In this document: piece by piece, positions 18,665-28,182 of the stretch
Position numbering within the stretch: position 1 is the first letter of the stretch
How the letters are laid out: each line of letters opens with the position of its first letter
Origin: Planctomycetaceae bacterium
GTDB lineage: Bacteria; Planctomycetota; Planctomycetia; Pirellulales; Pirellulaceae
Direction of reading: 5' to 3'
DNA length: 64,000 bases
Assembly (NCBI GenBank): GCA_016794985.1
Contig: JAEUIQ010000070.1
Coordinates: forward strand, 62,001 to 126,000
Notes under the pieces: model-generated
Told to the model about the DNA's origin: nothing
Database searches by the model: none
Seen by the model: the letters and a program-made list of their open reading frames with translations, nothing else
Position numbers and translations under genes: made by a program

Positions 18665-19468
18665 TTATTGCTCCCACACACGACGACGACGCATTGAGAT
18701 ACCCGTTACGAATACCAGCCCCACCATCATCACACTCGATGGTTCTGGCACCGCCGTTGCCGAAAGACGAACGCGATCAAAGTCGACTTCCAGGTCGGCA
18801 GTGGGCGCTGAGGCATCGACTTGGTTCAAATTCACAAGCCGGATTCCAAGGGCCTGCCCGAGCAATAGGTGGCTGGCGGTCGTTTCGAATTGCACAACAC
18901 TGGCTCCCCATTCTCCCTCAGGTATGGATCCTGCCAACGAGTTATTATCCGAGGCAATGACCACGCCTCCTGCCAACAAATCCACTCGATATCCTGGGAA
19001 CCCGTTCAAGTTAAAGAACTGGCCATTAAGTGCTGTCCCTGAGGCAATGTTCCCGATGTCTACCTCCAAGGTGTACCGAGTGTTCGCTTGCAGTGTCGCC
19101 GCCAAAGTCTGGCTCAATCCATACTCTCCCAAATTGCCCGTGCCAAATTCATTGAACAAAATGGCGACTCGTTGGCCTTCAGGTACCGCAAAGAAATTGG
19201 TGGGCGGGGACGGTCGCAAGGTCCCCACCCAAAATTGCGGCCCAACTCCATTGTTTACTACGATGCCATTCGGGTTGTAGATCTGCCAGCCAACAGGCGG
19301 GCCGAAGGTGAACTCATTAAAGACGACGCTGCCCGCGACATTCTCGAATCCCGAATTCTGCACGACCACGAGGTCGGCCCGGAGCAAGTTCATTTCTGGC
19401 ATGGTCAACACCGCAACCAATGCCGAAATCCAAGCGATAAACCGACTACGAACCGAGTTATCGAACAT
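18665..19468 (-). CDS. PEP-CTERM sorting-domain exported protein
   Basis: 267 residues with an N-terminal signal-like helix (RFIAWISALVAVLTM), a beta-sandwich middle that resembles carbohydrate-binding/lectin-like modules (NSGFENVAGSVVFNEF ... VDFDRVRLSAT), and a C-terminal sorting signal: VPEPSS, a hydrophobic helix, then RRRR. Such proteins are processed by an exosortase and exported. Convergent with the B gene; divergent from the sigma-factor gene. Confidence 0.85.
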   Translation of the reverse strand: MFDNSVRSRFIAWISALVAVLTMPEMNLLRADLVVVQNSGFENVAGSVVFNEFTFGPPVGWQIYNPNGIVVNNGVGPQFWVGTLRPSPPTNFFAVPEGQRVAILFNEFGTGNLGEYGLSQTLAATLQANTRYTLEVDIGNIASGTALNGQFFNLNGFPGYRVDLLAGGVVIASDNNSLAGSIPEGEWGASVVQFETTASHLLLGQALGIRLVNLNQVDASAPTADLEVDFDRVRLSATAVPEPSSVMMVGLVFVTGISMRRRRVWEQ

Positions 19469-19594
19469 TTTTTTGACCCATTTGGCTTGAGTAAATCGCG
19501 TGATTGCCCCACGGATGGCTCGACGTTGTGATTGAATAGCGACACGAATTTGTTAGAATTTTCGGGTTAGGATTTTTTCGCAAGGAACAAGGGA

Positions 19595-20206
19595 ATGGCC
19601 AATCGTCTCGAAAACTCAGCTTCGGAGCTCTCGGCTTGGTACCAGTCCCTGCGCGAGGGTGGCAGCCAGGCAACGCACGAGTTGTGGCACATGTATTTTG
19701 AACGCATGGTCCGAGTGGCTCGGAGGAAATTGGTCGGCGCTCACCGCTTGGAAGGCGATGAGGAAGATGTCGCCTTGAGTGCTTTCAAGAGTTTTTGCCT
19801 TGGCTTCCAAATCGGGAAATTCCAACAACAAGGTGATCCCGAAAACCTTTGGCCATTGCTGGTGACGCTGACCCTGAACAAAGCCATCGACCACGTGCGA
19901 CGTTCGAATCGGCTCAAACGTGGCGGAGGCTTGGAAAGCGATGGCGACGACCAGGGGATCAGTACCTGGACGGAACTGGTGTCGCGTGAACCGGCTCCGG
20001 AACTGCAAGTCGCGGCCGAAGACTCCTTCCAGCAATTGCTCGACATGTTGGACGCGACGGGCGATTCGTCCCTGCGGGAAATTCTGCTGCGTTCGATCAG
20101 TGGTGAATCCTCGACCGAAATTTCCTCGCACCTCGATTGCACGCTACGAACTATCCAACGAAAACTGCAAACGATCCGGCTGATCTGGGAACAGGCCAAC
20201 TCATGA
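19595..20206 (+). CDS. ECF-type RNA polymerase sigma factor
   Basis: 203 residues of the planctomycete ECF family linked to Ser/Thr kinases. Region 2 covers about 20-100 (YFERMVRVARRKL, DEEDVALSAFKSF, LVTLTLNKAIDHVRR) and region 4 about 140-200 (LREILLRSISGESSTEISSH followed by LRTIQRKLQTIR). AAGGGA precedes the ATG. The stop overlaps the kinase start as ATGA, so the two are coupled. Expected to redirect RNA polymerase when the kinase partner signals; target promoters are unknown. Confidence 0.88.
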   Translation: MANRLENSASELSAWYQSLREGGSQATHELWHMYFERMVRVARRKLVGAHRLEGDEEDVALSAFKSFCLGFQIGKFQQQGDPENLWPLLVTLTLNKAIDHVRRSNRLKRGGGLESDGDDQGISTWTELVSREPAPELQVAAEDSFQQLLDMLDATGDSSLREILLRSISGESSTEISSHLDCTLRTIQRKLQTIRLIWEQANS

Positions 20207-22380
20207 ACCCACCGGACCGCATTGACGCAACACGCAGCGGCTTGACACCCGATATGATGCTCTGCCTCAATCGGCACTGCGACCGCCGTGAAGCACAATG
20301 GCGTGCCACCGCAGCACCGTCCAGCCAGCCCGCTCCATCAGAAATGGCGACAACACCCATCTCATTGCGGCAGTTTCTCGAAAGCATTCCCGAGGCCGAA
20401 CAAGTCTATACGGCACCAGAACTGATCTTGATCGACCTCGCCTATTCGGTGGAACGAGACTTGCCTTGCTCGGTGGATGACTTGCAACAGCAAGTTCCTT
20501 GGATCGATTCGTCTTGGCTCAAGGACCAAGTCACCCGTGCTCTGGCCGACAAGGAACTGGATCCGCTGCGTCAGTCTCGGGGCACGAGAGCCAAGGTAGG
20601 TAACCAGCGAAACGCACCGGCACCTCGCGCCACCGCGCCTCCCGAAAAATTAGAGTCACCGCTCGACGCACCTGACGTTCACCAACTTGGCGACTACTTG
20701 ATCACCGGCACCATCGGGCGCGGCGGCATGGGGCATGTCTACCGAGCCGTGCATAAGATCATGGGTCGAGTCGTTGCGATCAAAACCATGCAAAAAGCGC
20801 GAGCCAATGACCTGCCAGCACGCAGAAGATTCGAACGCGAAGTTCAAGTCTTGGCCAAACTCTCGCACCCCAACATCGTCACCGCGTTTGATGCACGTGA
20901 ACACGATGACGTGTTGTATTTGGTCACCGAATTGATCGAAGGGGAAGACCTCGCCAAACTCGTCGCGCGAAAAGGCCGTTTGCGACCGCGCGAAGCCATG
21001 TTTTTCATTTGGCAAGCAGCGAAAGGCTTGGCCTATGCTCACCAACAAGGCATCATTCATCGCGATATCAAACCTAGTAATTTGATCCTTGAGAAAAAAC
21101 GCACGATCAAGGTTCTCGATCTGGGCTTGGCGCGCTTGCGACAAGTGGAAACGGGCGAATCCGATGACTCGACCTTGACCGATTCTTGTCGGGTCTTGGG
21201 AACCGCTCGATACATGGCCCCCGAGCAAGCGCGCTCTGCGATGACTGCCGACGAACGCGCGGACATCTATAGTTTGGGCTGCACGTTGTATTTTGTCTTG
21301 ACGGGACAGCCTCCGTTCCGCGGCGAAACGGAAATCGACACGATCTTGGCACATTCTCAAGAACCGATCCCAGATCTTCCCACCGAGATTGCTGGTCGGT
21401 TGGTGCCCGATGGCTTGCGACAACTCGTTTATGCAATGATGGCGAAGCTTCCGGACGAGCGCCCACAAACCATGTCGCAAGTTATCGAGACACTCGAGGA
21501 GTTGATTCGACAAGAGCAGGAACGAACTTCGCATGAAGCAACTTCAATCTCTGAGCCGATCGTTCCGTTGTTGCAAATTGCCGATCGCACAAGCTCCGAT
21601 CATCGCTCGGATGTTCGACGACAACGACGACGATACTTACTCGGCGGAGCTAGTGCCGGGTTGTTGTCGATCGCTGGAGGTTGGTATTTCTGGCCGCAAA
21701 GCAGCGATTCACCGACCAAGCCGACGCTTCCACAAGACCCGGTCCAATCCATCGGGCTTTCATTCGATGGACTAAGCCAATACGTTGAAGTACTGAACTT
21801 TGCCCAAGAGGCCGCTGCACCTTTCCTGATTCAACTTGCCGCGACGCCTCGCTGGCAACGCAACCCTGCCAATTTGGTATCCTGGACTGGGAAGAATTGG
21901 GTCGCTTTGTTTATGGCCGAAAACGGGTGCTGGGGATTAGGCTGGCTCAATGCCGGACGTTCGCGTTTGATTGTGACGCGGGACCCCGTTTCGCGTGACC
22001 AACAATGTCTCGTTGCCGGTTGGTGCGATGGTCAAGAAATGCGTTTGTTTATCAACGGACAACCTGCGGTGACACAACCTCTCGAGTACGAATTGTTAGA
22101 GACCCCACCCGGGCTTTACATTGGTGGCATGCCCCCGAAATCGCTACCAAACGGACACGGAGTTCGATATTTTCACGGGGACGTCCTGTCGGTGCGGATC
22201 GATATGGGCCTAGCAGAACCAGCGGTCGCAACGACGCCCGCGGAATTGAACATCCCTTCGGCACACACGCTCATCTGCTTGCCGTTCAGCGAAGGCCAAG
22301 GAACCACGACCGCCGATCGGTCCCAAAATCAATACGTCGGAAGAATCGAAAACGCCGTCTGGCGCACCGCCGATCGTTAG
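20203..22380 (+). CDS. Membrane Ser/Thr protein kinase with LamG-like sensor domain
   Basis: About 725 residues from the ATG in the ATGA overlap with the sigma-factor gene. Kinase domain at about 160-430: glycine loop GTIGRGGMGHVY, VAIK lysine, catalytic HRDIKPSNLI, DLGLAR in place of DFG, and MAPEQ. A membrane helix (LLGGASAGLLSIAGGWYFW) leads to a C-terminal concanavalin/LamG-like domain (LSFDGLSQYVEV ... LYIGGMPPKS). This matches the planctomycete sigma/kinase module in which an outside-facing domain senses a ligand. The stop codon TAG provides the first base of the 142-bp repeat at 22380. Confidence 0.88.
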   Translation: MNPPDRIDATRSGLTPDMMLCLNRHCDRREAQWRATAAPSSQPAPSEMATTPISLRQFLESIPEAEQVYTAPELILIDLAYSVERDLPCSVDDLQQQVPWIDSSWLKDQVTRALADKELDPLRQSRGTRAKVGNQRNAPAPRATAPPEKLESPLDAPDVHQLGDYLITGTIGRGGMGHVYRAVHKIMGRVVAIKTMQKARANDLPARRRFEREVQVLAKLSHPNIVTAFDAREHDDVLYLVTELIEGEDLAKLVARKGRLRPREAMFFIWQAAKGLAYAHQQGIIHRDIKPSNLILEKKRTIKVLDLGLARLRQVETGESDDSTLTDSCRVLGTARYMAPEQARSAMTADERADIYSLGCTLYFVLTGQPPFRGETEIDTILAHSQEPIPDLPTEIAGRLVPDGLRQLVYAMMAKLPDERPQTMSQVIETLEELIRQEQERTSHEATSISEPIVPLLQIADRTSSDHRSDVRRQRRRYLLGGASAGLLSIAGGWYFWPQSSDSPTKPTLPQDPVQSIGLSFDGLSQYVEVLNFAQEAAAPFLIQLAATPRWQRNPANLVSWTGKNWVALFMAENGCWGLGWLNAGRSRLIVTRDPVSRDQQCLVAGWCDGQEMRLFINGQPAVTQPLEYELLETPPGLYIGGMPPKSLPNGHGVRYFHGDVLSVRIDMGLAEPAVATTPAELNIPSAHTLICLPFSEGQGTTTADRSQNQYVGRIENAVWRTADR

Positions 22381-22521
22381 GAGCCGTCCCGAAATAACAT
22401 CCGTCTATCCCCACTCGAGGCGTGAGCGAAAAATCGAGTCGTCGTCGGGAATCCCTCACTGACGTTTCGGGTTGCGATCTCATGTTCAGAACACATCGGG
22501 AAGTTATCTCGGGACCATTCC
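22380..22521. repeat. 142-bp inverted-repeat element, copy 2 (MITE-like)
   Basis: Same length and ends as the element at 4255-4396, in opposite orientation. Left end GGAGCCGTCCCGAAATAAC, right end reads GGAATGGTCCCGAGATAAC on the other strand. It begins at the last base of the kinase stop codon, so it may supply the transcription end of that gene. Shared core segments include AACATCCGTCTATCCC and CCCTCACTGACGTTT. Confidence 0.75.
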
Positions 22522-22574
22522 TTAGCTCGACCCCGACCGATAACTCAACTCAGCACCCCAACTCTGCGAAGCAC

Positions 22575-22700
22575 TTTCTCTCGTAAGCCTCGGCCCGAAC
22601 GGGCCGAAACAACACGAGCCAATGTGCGCAAGCCACCGGTTAGAGTGGCATCTCATCCAGAAAAGGCCTGGCAGACCGACACAATTGCTTTGCGGAGCAT
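22575..22700. repeat. Dispersed planctomycete repeat, second copy
   Basis: Contains CGGCCCGAACGGGCCG, AGCCAATGTGCGCAAGCCAC and AAAAGGCCTGGCAGACCGAC in the same order as the repeat at 7905-8028. The remainder of the 22522-22851 gap shows no gene. Confidence 0.65.
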
Positions 22701-22851
22701 TCAAACAATGTTCGCAGCGTGGCCCGCCCCACTTCAAAAACCGTTCCGATAAGTGTCCCAGCGTCTCAGACACAGCGACTTCTTTAGACAACTTCGGACA
22801 TCGACTTCTTGATCGCAAGCGCATTTCACGCAGATTGGCAGGGCGAGGCCA

Positions 22852-25257
22852 TCATGATTCCGATGCTCCGTCCGGCCAATGAGGAACCCCCAAGGGAATT
22901 GGTGTCACTCGAGTTCGAGAACGCGCCACGTCAATCATCGAATGAAACTCTTTGCTGCGCGACTTCTCGAAATAGACAGTCGCTTCCTTGATCGCAGCTT
23001 GAAAACCAGACCGCTGTGTCAACATAACCGTTTCCATCGGAACCAAACTCCTCGGAGTAGGCAGGACGTAAGAGCGGATTTCTGAATAGGCACTTTGCGG
23101 CGAGTACCAACTCGCAAGTTGTTTCCCTTGTGAATTGTTCAAGTCGTCTTCGCTCAATTTGCTTTCGAACTCTTGGCTACGCATGGATGTCTGCTGGAAC
23201 AACTCGTAGTCATGGAGATTTCGCCAATAACCAGGAAAAGCGTGGTCATGAAGATTGAATATCACGGGGTAGATTTCCACCCACTCCAAACACGCCGCCA
23301 TGAGCAAGGCCAAGTCGACACAGGTGCCCCGACCTTCTTTCAAGATTCGTGACGGAGTACGCAACCGCTGCGCATTTTCCGAGTAGGATGGCGGGGGATT
23401 GATATAGTCCAATCCAAAGTCCAGCGACAATGCCGTCCAAATCGCTTGCACCTGTGCTTCGACTCCCTTCCATGGGTCATCTGCTTTGGGATCATAAGCT
23501 TGATAACCGCCGAATCCAGCGGAATAATCGTCTGCCAAACATCCTAAATAGCGTTGCGCCGAATCGATAATCTTGCTTACTGCCGGATCACGCGGATAAA
23601 CAAACGATGGCATCCAAATGATTTGATCGTCGTCGAATCGCCATTCGTCAACCGGAGCAAGGTGCACTGGAAAGGTGCGATTGTAAACGACTTGACTATG
23701 CCACTTCACCGAGACATGCAAACTAGTCAATAGGCTCTCGTCAATCGAACGCATCAACGTCGAAGTTAATGGAACATAGATGCCGCCGGGCCCATGATTT
23801 TCGGTAGCGGCCAATGCATTGTTGGCCAAGTCCACAATGTTCTCCGAGGGCACAAGGTCCAGACTTGTCTTGTACGGAAAGACCTCGCCCGCTGCCAGCA
23901 ACTGCACTTCGATGTCCAGATCTTGAATAGTGTTGACGTCGGGATCGACTTGAGTAGATACAGAATCTGGGCCGCTCCCATACATCGCCAGATTGAATTT
24001 TTCGAACAACGTACCTCGATTATGCAAATCGGCGTAGTTGAGTCTCCCGAGCGGCGCCACGTCCACGCGAATCAAGTCGCGGGCTCGATGTTTCGCCGGA
24101 TCTGCCACGACAGACCGATCCACCGCACCGCGCGGTTCCATCGAAACGTGCGCCAACAAGGACTCCCGCGTCCATAAGATGATGCCGCTCCCACGCGTCA
24201 CTTCACTGAGCGCTGCAATACTTTGGAAAGCCTCGAGAAATGCATGACCCAGGTTCCAATTCCCAGCAGCATATTGCCGATAAAACTGAGCAAAGAACCG
24301 TTCCGCCACAGCATCATCAAAGGTATTCTCAAACCCGAGGGCGGCCTGAGCTCCATGCGCCACCGCCAGCGGAGCCATTCTGGCACCCGAATGCCACAGA
24401 TTAAATGCCACCAGGTCGGGCGAATACAATGGCGTCGCTGCCGAGCCAAAAAAAGCTTTGGCCAAGCGCTCCGAATCGATCAATTCCATCTTCTTGCGTT
24501 TGCCTGCCAAGTACACTCCGTCTTTCGACGTTTGAGATAACTTCAACAGCCTGTTACCCAACCGCGCATCCACCCCGGTGACATGCAAAATCGAAGGCTG
24601 ATTTTGCTGGAGCCAACGAGACACCGATCCCAAGTCCGGCGCCGTCGAACATTCACGATGCAAATCGAGGCGAGTCAAAGGCAGCGCCCCGCGAATCATG
24701 GCATGCTCGTCGGTGAAGTCATAAACATCCCGAAAACTACCAGGTGCGGCCTCCAAGACCGCGAAACTTGTTGGCTCGTTCGCACGACTGATATGCTGAT
24801 CCCCGCGGTTCAAAACCAACCGCCGCACAATGCACTTCTTGGCCCCGGCACGGTATTCCTTCGTGGCTGCCGAGATCACGTACTCCCACGGCATCACCCG
24901 CGCCCACCAATGCTCGCTTTCGGAAGTGTAAGGGATCGAGACTTCGATCAGTGTCGAGAGTAACCCGGTTGGATCATGATTCGCATCGACTTTGACCTTT
25001 TGAGCCAGCTTCTCTAAGTCGACTTGACGTAACCCCCATTGGTTGCACGCCTCCACGGCCATCGACTGCATCACAACGGAGAGTTGCTCGTCCGTCGACC
25101 AGCGATGGCGTTGGCCCAACGCGTACCGCCAACGCATGGCTAGCTTCTGGTTCTCCTTGTCGTCGCTGGTCAAAGGAATAGATGCAACTCGTACGACTTT
25201 CCCGTCCGCATGGACCGAGAAATCAACGGACAATTTACTTGTTGTTTTGGTAGCCAT
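22852..25257 (-). CDS. CHAT-like (caspase-fold) / transglutaminase-like fusion with lost CHAT catalytic residues
   Basis: 801 residues, ATG at 25257 after GAGG. Residues about 110-390 follow the CHAT outline: MPWEYVI near the start, ILHVTGVDARLG in place of the usual HxxxHG, VAFNLWHSGARM in place of SACxTG, then AHGAQAALGFENTFDDAVAERFF and AFLEAF. Both catalytic positions (His and Cys) are therefore replaced. After a beta-rich middle, residues about 620-700 form a transglutaminase-like core: RTPSRILKEGRGTCVDLALL with Cys, and LHDHAFPGYW with His. The surviving protease-like activity would thus be in the second domain. No signal peptide. It may act with the upstream gene at 25550. Confidence 0.72.
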   Translation of the reverse strand: MATKTTSKLSVDFSVHADGKVVRVASIPLTSDDKENQKLAMRWRYALGQRHRWSTDEQLSVVMQSMAVEACNQWGLRQVDLEKLAQKVKVDANHDPTGLLSTLIEVSIPYTSESEHWWARVMPWEYVISAATKEYRAGAKKCIVRRLVLNRGDQHISRANEPTSFAVLEAAPGSFRDVYDFTDEHAMIRGALPLTRLDLHRECSTAPDLGSVSRWLQQNQPSILHVTGVDARLGNRLLKLSQTSKDGVYLAGKRKKMELIDSERLAKAFFGSAATPLYSPDLVAFNLWHSGARMAPLAVAHGAQAALGFENTFDDAVAERFFAQFYRQYAAGNWNLGHAFLEAFQSIAALSEVTRGSGIILWTRESLLAHVSMEPRGAVDRSVVADPAKHRARDLIRVDVAPLGRLNYADLHNRGTLFEKFNLAMYGSGPDSVSTQVDPDVNTIQDLDIEVQLLAAGEVFPYKTSLDLVPSENIVDLANNALAATENHGPGGIYVPLTSTLMRSIDESLLTSLHVSVKWHSQVVYNRTFPVHLAPVDEWRFDDDQIIWMPSFVYPRDPAVSKIIDSAQRYLGCLADDYSAGFGGYQAYDPKADDPWKGVEAQVQAIWTALSLDFGLDYINPPPSYSENAQRLRTPSRILKEGRGTCVDLALLMAACLEWVEIYPVIFNLHDHAFPGYWRNLHDYELFQQTSMRSQEFESKLSEDDLNNSQGKQLASWYSPQSAYSEIRSYVLPTPRSLVPMETVMLTQRSGFQAAIKEATVYFEKSRSKEFHSMIDVARSRTRVTPIPLGVPHWPDGASES

Positions 25258-25549
25258 GGTTGCCTCGCCTCGCGTTCGCCGTCTCCATTATTCTAATCAA
25301 GTGAACAGACAAACGGCGCATCCAATTGGCCAGGTTCCAACGAATCAAGCATCCCCACGGACGCCACGCTGCGAAGCACTTTGGAGTGCATAAACTCAGC
25401 ACTTGCATCGGCCGCGCGAGACTTTTCTGGATGAGGTGTCACTCGGACCAGCGGCCTGCGCACCATGGCTAGTCTGTTGTGGCCGATTCGGGCCTCTACT
25501 CACCGGAAAAAACGCTTTAGCGAGTTGCCTCAGACGGCGTTTCCGATTA
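25258..25549. other. Intergenic gap with a repeat fragment
   Basis: Bases about 25470-25500 contain TGTTGTGGCCGATTCGGGCC, the reverse complement of the dispersed GGCCCGAAtcGGCC repeat. No gene seen. Confidence 0.5.
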
Positions 25550-26659
25550 TCAAGAGCCGATCTCTTGCGCCTCAAACTGATGGTGATTGGCTTGCATCAC
25601 GCGATCGAGCCACATTTGCAAATCAAGCTTATTGAGTTCAAAGTCGACTTTTATCGCAGCTTGGACGTCTTTGAATTTTCGACGAAACGTCCATTGACGC
25701 GGATAGCTGGGCGGACCGATGAATACCACTCGATGGCCATGCAATGCCGGGATCTGATCCGGGGTTTGATCGTTCCACAACCAATGCCTGTTGGCCGTCA
25801 GATCTTTGGCATCAGGCAGCCGTTGCATTTCGTTTAGGGCTCGATAGCTATAGACGTTCCAAGCCCCATGAACCTCTTCGTTCACTTCGCAAGGCCCAAT
25901 TCCTTTCGCACATTGCGCCACATCGTACGAGATGAGTGGTTTACCAAAAACAACTTGATGCACATAAGTATCCATGAGCAATGTAATGAATTGCGCATTA
26001 TCAACGATGCCACTGAACTTGGCCACGAAGCCGCGTTTATTGGCCAAGTCGATCACAATCAACGGTTCTTTCTCCAATAAATTCAACAGCGTCTTCAAAT
26101 CGCCGACGACGGAACTCCAACGAGCCATCGGTGTGATACTCGGCTCCAGATACTTCCACACCTTTCGCCGACTTTCGACCTGTTGCCCGTACACTTGGAA
26201 CGCCAAATCACAAAATCGCTCAATCGATTTCAAGCTACCCACGGCTTTCGGCAGTTTGACCGCCAATTGACGAATCGCCGAATCAATCCATCTCTTGGCC
26301 TTCTCCTGGTCCTCGATGGTCGCCAATTTGGGAGCCAACTTTCGCTCCAGCTTTTCCGCCAATGGCTGGGTGGCTTCCAAAGCTCGTTTCAGGCCACTTG
26401 CCAATGGACGTACCAACTCTTGCGAATTGCAGCCGCTTTCCACCATCGCTTGACAAACCTCAGCCACCCAAGATGCTCGCGAAACATTCCGACTGGCCAA
26501 CGTTGGCGCCAGTAAATGCAAACACTCGTTGGCTTCCCGCTTGACGCAGTCCTTTAGCGACTGCGTGAACTGCAACAAGAGCGTTCGAAATTCTCGGGCC
26601 GTAATCGAAGAATTCTCGATCTGTTCAACAATCTTTAAGGCATAAGGATTCTGCATCAT
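25550..26659 (-). CDS. Hypothetical protein upstream of the CHAT-like/transglutaminase-like gene
   Basis: About 369 residues, start MMQNPYALKI chosen over a GTG six bases upstream because AAGG is well placed. The N-terminal 160 residues are predicted helical (QSLKDCVKREANECLHLLA, LAEKLERKLAPKL); the second half is mixed, with VIDLANKRGFVAKFSGIV, FGKPLISYD and HGHRVVFIGPPSY. No known family recognised and no catalytic motif obvious. Same strand as the CHAT-like gene, but 292 bases upstream of it with a repeat fragment between, so an operon is possible rather than clear. Confidence 0.65.
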   Translation of the reverse strand: MMQNPYALKIVEQIENSSITAREFRTLLLQFTQSLKDCVKREANECLHLLAPTLASRNVSRASWVAEVCQAMVESGCNSQELVRPLASGLKRALEATQPLAEKLERKLAPKLATIEDQEKAKRWIDSAIRQLAVKLPKAVGSLKSIERFCDLAFQVYGQQVESRRKVWKYLEPSITPMARWSSVVGDLKTLLNLLEKEPLIVIDLANKRGFVAKFSGIVDNAQFITLLMDTYVHQVVFGKPLISYDVAQCAKGIGPCEVNEEVHGAWNVYSYRALNEMQRLPDAKDLTANRHWLWNDQTPDQIPALHGHRVVFIGPPSYPRQWTFRRKFKDVQAAIKVDFELNKLDLQMWLDRVMQANHHQFEAQEIGS

Positions 26660-26829
26660 TGTCACCCTTGACCAGCTTCAATTACTTCGGCTGAAAAAAC
26701 AAGCTGCCGAACCACGATCACCCCATTCTAGCGATCATGGAATCGCAAATCCAGCGAAAATTTCCAGCAACTTGCATGACTCCACATTTTCTCGCCATCC
26801 TGCACAACCAATCTTCTTCTCAGTAGGTG

Positions 26830-27585
26830 CTACTTCGGATTCGCACTTTGGGTCAAGATCGGGCGAAGGCGCGCTCCGCGGATTTCAACCCGGCCTTCAC
26901 GACTCAGGTGTTGAAATCCAATCGAACCCGCACGTGGCCGATCCTTCAAGGAACTAGCCTTCGTACCGTCATGCCGCAGAACCGGCTGATCAAATTCCTG
27001 CAAGTCGATGTTTTGAATTACTTGCCCATGGAGCGACGCCACAAACTTCTGCCCGTCCAATTTCAGCGAAACTCGATTCCATTCGGTAGGCTGATACAAC
27101 TGTTGCAAAGGTGCCACTGCTCGGTAAAGCCCACCCGTCAATTCGGCTGGGGTCGCCTGGGTGTTGTAGCGGAAATCCGCGACCTGAAACTCCAACCCAT
27201 CAAACGCCGGATCCCCCTGCGGCGGCGTTCGGAGCGCGACGCCACTATTGCCGCGTTCAGTTAATTTGATTTCAAACTGCAACTCGAAGTTGTCGTACTT
27301 TGCTTCTGAAATAAGCCACGTGCCGCGTTTATCCCCGGAACGAAGCGTCCCTTGGCTGACTTCCCAATCATGCCCAGTCACCTCTTTGCTTACATCCGAC
27401 CACTCCGTGACGCGCCACCCTTTTGGAACGCCGTCTTCTTCGAACAGCGTCACCCAGCCTTCGTCCGCCGCTTTCTCAGACGAAGGCGGCGACTCCGACA
27501 CGTCTTGAGCTATGGAGATACGAGAACCAACCAAGACGACCAGCAAGAAACAACCGATGTACGAACGCAAATTCACTTTTGACAC
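26830..27585 (-). CDS. DUF1080 / 3-keto-disaccharide hydrolase domain protein
   Basis: 251 residues with a signal peptide (IGCFLLVVLVGSRISIA) and one DUF1080 beta-sandwich domain: WVTLFEEDGVPKGWRV, WEVSQGTLRSGDKRGTWLIS, FELQFEIKLTERGNSGVALR, GLEFQVADF and SIGFQHL near the end. Family members are secreted and numerous in planctomycetes, where some act on 3-keto sugars during glycan breakdown. GTG start. Monocistronic between two intergenic gaps. Confidence 0.85.
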   Translation of the reverse strand: MSKVNLRSYIGCFLLVVLVGSRISIAQDVSESPPSSEKAADEGWVTLFEEDGVPKGWRVTEWSDVSKEVTGHDWEVSQGTLRSGDKRGTWLISEAKYDNFELQFEIKLTERGNSGVALRTPPQGDPAFDGLEFQVADFRYNTQATPAELTGGLYRAVAPLQQLYQPTEWNRVSLKLDGQKFVASLHGQVIQNIDLQEFDQPVLRHDGTKASSLKDRPRAGSIGFQHLSREGRVEIRGARLRPILTQSANPK

Positions 27586-27707
27586 TCCAACTCAAGAAGC
27601 CCCTGGAGTCAATAGTGTAGCAGCAAACGTTGGCGAGCAAAATCGGAACCGCGTCCAGCTTGATTAAAGACAGAACCGAGTTCCACTAACCGAAAAATGG
27701 GCTGCCC

Positions 27708-28115
27708 CAAAGCACCAGTGCTTTGTCACCGCCTAATCTTGGCGCAGCGGAACTCGACAATAGTCTCCAAGCATTGGGAATTTTTCAAAAGTCTCGACGA
27801 CTTCCGCTGCGAATCGACTTCATCGCTTGGTGGTACCCAAGCACTGTGCCAGTCACATTTTTTCGACTATTGCCGTCGATAGGCAAAACGTGTCGTGCTG
27901 ACGGGCTATGAGCGTTTATTAGCGTGAATTAGCGGTGTAACCCGCTCGCTCAGTTCGAGCCTACGAGCAAAAGTTGGTAAACCGCTGATGAACACTAGTA
28001 AACACCAAATAAATCCCCATTCATGCGTGGTGCTCTTTTCACCGCCTAATCTCGGTGTCGACGACTTCCGTCGCGAGACAACTTCCTCTCTTGGTGGTAA
28101 TCAAGCACTAGTCGT
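27708..28115. repeat. Two related copies of a palindromic repeat
   Basis: Copy 1 (about 27708-27850) and copy 2 (about 28029-28115) share TCACCGCCTAATCT(T/C)GG, GACGACTTCCG and CTTGGTGGTA(C/A)(C/T)CAAGCACT. Copy 1 has internal symmetry: GCGCAGCGGAACTCGAC is matched by the reverse complement of GACTTCCGCTGCGAATCGAC. Copy 2 looks like an internally shortened version. Together they fill most of the 27586-28182 gap, where no gene is seen. Confidence 0.6.
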
Positions 28116-28182
28116 CAATGGGGATTCATTAATGTTCAGTAGCGGTTTGCGGCAACACAGGCAAATTTTTCCCGGTTCGACT

